From contig JAHREC010000018.1 in the NCBI GenBank assembly GCA_020081605.1, positions 4,526,001 to 4,590,000 on the forward strand: a DNA stretch of 64,000 bases. Reading direction: 5' to 3'. The notes under the pieces are model-generated. The model worked only from the letters and a program-made list of their open reading frames with translations, had not been told where the DNA came from and did not search any database. This stretch comes from Albifimbria verrucaria (taxonomy: Eukaryota; Ascomycota; Sordariomycetes; Hypocreales; Stachybotryaceae). Positions 61,748 through 64,000 of this stretch are shown here, piece by piece (position 1 is the stretch's first letter; each line of letters begins with the position of its first letter). Position numbers and translations under genes: made by a program.

Positions 61748-63373
61748 GACAGATAGAATTGAGCAGAGAACAGCCGACGGGACTGTTCAAGGAAATGTCA
61801 ATCGCATTTGTTGTGATGTGGATGTATGGACGACGTCATGCCGGCCAGCTAGACGCGCACAGGGAGCTACCTTGGGGAGGTGGGGAGCGACACAGCTGTG
61901 GTAAGCTGTTGGCGCTAGCACACAAGGTGCTAAGCAGCAGGACATGGGGAAGGAAGACAAGCCAGCACCACGTCTTGGGCTCTGTTTAGAACATTCCTAT
62001 GGACAGCGCAACACTGTAGCAAGGACAGCCCCTAGATATTACACGTTAAGCAAGATTTTTCCCTGCTTGGTAAGACGTCACAAGTGATCGGTGTTGAAAC
62101 TCAACATCCTGTCTCCCTCGGGAACCATATCCAAGTAAATGGAGGGAGGCAAGTAGGTAATAGGAATAAAATAGAGGCCATAAACACCAATGAGCGAGAC
62201 CAAGAACCGACGAGTGTTAGTATTTATATTCGTCTAATATCAGTATATAATTCGAATGAATACCTAAGTATACTCTTATTGTTATATGTAATTCTTGGAA
62301 TTTCCAGCGATCAATTTTCTTACAGAAACATATCACCTACATATAGAGTCCTTCTTTTTATCACCACTTGAAAGGTCACAATAATGTCAGCCGCTGCTTG
62401 CTGCCACCACTTGCCGAATCCACTGGTGGAGCAGGAACTACAATGTTCTTATGCACTGTAGACATTCCATGGCATGTCGATGCTCCAAATCAAAGTGTGT
62501 TCTATGGCTGTCAATAAATGGATATGATGCCTAAACTTGTGAGCGATGCACAATGCTTTCCTTCGACCACAATGAAGAGTGACGGTTAAGGGAATTACAC
62601 CCTACAGGATAATGCTCATAATGATACGAAAAAAGAAGAAGAAATAGAGGGGAAGAAGAAGTAAGAAGAGAGAGGGAGAGGAGAATAAACCGGGACGGCC
62701 TGGAAGGTAAGAGCGTGATTAGCAATAGAATGGGAATTGCAATCAACGTCGAGTATGAATAAAAATCGGTCAACCTAATGATTTGATACTAATATAGTAA
62801 TCATATAATAAGAATAAATATATAGGTATATTCTTAATTTTTATCTTATTCTTCTAATATTTTACCTGCAATCTTCTAACATTTCTCCAATACTTTCCTT
62901 GACTCGTTTGAAATTTATAAAAGAATCATCTTATGAAAGTATCAAGGACTCTGATCTGCAGTACTCTTCTTTGCTGGCCGTTGGCAATGCAGGTATCTGA
63001 CGCTTCGTGATTCAAATCATGTTCAGTTTGTGGGCTTGGACTCAGGCACCCTACATGCGCGCGCCATCACCAGAAATACGTCAAGCCACAATGTCCTTAT
63101 CTTGGTTCATTCAAGCAGTGTTGACTATATATATACACAAGCTAGGTTATCTGCCATTCAAATGGGATAAGCGCCTGGAGTTCGCCTCAGCTTTATTGCT
63201 GTAGCTCTCAATCAAGTTTGGCAACCCAAAAACTCCAGTACGCCTTGTGGGTATGCCTCGACCAGCTTGGGCTTTGCCTCAAGCCTTGGCAACCTCTGGA
63301 TAAAAAACATACAAAGGTAAGACATAGGTCGCCCGTCTCACTCCTGTTTCACGCCGATTCCCGCGTCTCAAGC
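61748..63373. other. AT-rich intergenic region
   Basis: Contains two AT-rich patches (about 62140-62380 and 62760-62960) around a purine-rich tract. No gene seen. The hydrophobic minus-strand frame at 62531-62773 is a by-product of the purine tract. Confidence 0.55.
62625..62695 (+). repeat. Polypurine tract
   Basis: About 70 bases almost wholly A and G on the plus strand (GAAGAAGAA, GAGAGAGGGAG units), interrupted by a few pyrimidines. Confidence 0.8.
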
Positions 63374-64000
63374 TCACGCGTATCTGTCGGCATCTTTCGC
63401 TTGCGTTTGTGCTTGGGCTTGCCTGAACGGTAGCGTACGATCGAGTGTGTAGAAAGCTTGCGTTCTCGGTGTAAATGGCATGGCGCCTGCCGCTGTGGGA
63501 GAAGCCAGGCCCTGCATTTCCAAGGTATTCATCTCCTTCTGCGGCACGAACTCGTCGTCATCCTCATCGCCGAGGTCGTTCTCCTTGTTTGGATACATGG
63601 CATATGCAGTGAAGCCCAGGTTGAGGAGGTATAGCACACTGTTGCGTTGAGACCGTGTTAGCATGGTGCGAAGTATTTTAGGACAGGGCACGCCTGCTTA
63701 CAACATGTAGAATGTCACGCCCAGAGAAGCCTGCGCTATTTGACAGCTCTTGTACGCGCCATGCGGCTTCGCCATGTCGCAGCCGTATCGGAAGTACCAC
63801 GCTGCGGGCGCAGGATACCTCGGGTCGGCGTAGTCCGGGCCGATTTGTCCATATATGCTGACAGTGTACAGCGCCACGAGGGAAATGTTAATGAACATGG
63901 CAATAATGGGGAACCATCCCTCATGATGAAGGCAATGAGTTTTGCCAACAGGAAGAAGAGGGAGACGACGGAAATGGCCACATTGAAGTCGGTCAGCCTG
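63374..64000 (-). CDS. Fungal tetraspan membrane protein, C-terminal part
   Basis: Conserved filamentous-fungal integral membrane protein without a settled name; the N-terminus lies beyond the right edge. Seen from the edge: DFNVAISVVSLFFLLAKLIAF (helix), WFPIIAMFINISLVALYTVSI (helix), then a loop QIGPDYADPRYPAPAAWYF with two later cysteines (GCDMAKP; SCQIAQASLG). A further helix spans an intron at 63639-63701 (FVLYLLNLGFTAYAM). The acidic cytosolic tail NKENDLGDEDDDEF is followed by FTPRTQAFYTLDRTLPFRQ, a block I recall from homologues. One G lost near 63915 breaks the frame between IMR and GWFP. Function unknown. A MARVEL-like fold is a guess from the four-helix layout. Confidence 0.82.

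Noticed and set aside
62531..62773. 80-codon hydrophobic minus-strand frame
   Set aside because: Leu/Ser runs come from the complement of the polypurine tract; no conserved features.

Overview
The window is nuclear DNA from a filamentous ascomycete, most probably a Sordariomycete. Hypocreales fits best by recall of L-arabinitol dehydrogenase, Cdc20 and Rcf2 sequences; this was not searched. Genes carry short introns (about 48-110 bases, two exceptions) with GT...AG ends and CTAAC/CTGAC-like branch sites. They lie on both strands without operons and are separated by gene-free stretches of up to 8 kb that hold only microsatellites, GGTACC-rich motifs and a few AT-rich patches.

Layout. 0-5 kb: the 5' end of a DUS3 tRNA-dihydrouridine synthase gene (-), a kelch-repeat protein (+) and the respiratory supercomplex factor RCF2 (-). 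5-12.7 kb: no recognisable gene. 12.7-25.1 kb: SFP1-like zinc-finger regulator (+), kelch-BTB protein of Ral2/LZTR1 type (-), CDC20 (+) and the TFIIA large subunit (+). 25.1-33.1 kb: no recognisable gene. 33.1-49 kb: LaeA/UMTA-like methyltransferase (+), ATP synthase subunit g (-), L-arabinitol 4-dehydrogenase (-), a 61-residue secreted cysteine-containing protein (-), WDR6/Trm734 WD-repeat protein (-) and a SUR7-family membrane protein (-). 49-53.9 kb: no recognisable gene. 53.9-64 kb: PPZ-type phosphatase (+), a mitochondrial RGG-rich protein (+), mitochondrial ribosome recycling factor (-), an intron-containing tRNA-Val(UAC) (-), mitochondrial succinate-semialdehyde dehydrogenase (-) and a partial tetraspan membrane protein (-).

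How the genes relate. There is no biosynthetic cluster. Several products act in mitochondria (Rcf2, ATP synthase g, RRF, the RGG-rich protein, SSADH). Others control growth and division (Sfp1, Ral2-like, Cdc20, Ppz) or transcription and tRNA maturation (TFIIA, Dus3, Trm734, tRNA-Val). The LaeA-like gene stands alone between gene-free stretches.

Sequence quality. Fourteen of the eighteen protein-coding genes contain frame changes inside well-conserved regions. About thirty of them fit the loss of one base, mostly in a short C/G or T/A run. The simplest reading is uncorrected single-base deletions in the assembly, not pseudogenes. Coordinates below span the whole gene across these breaks. I found no convincing undescribed system.
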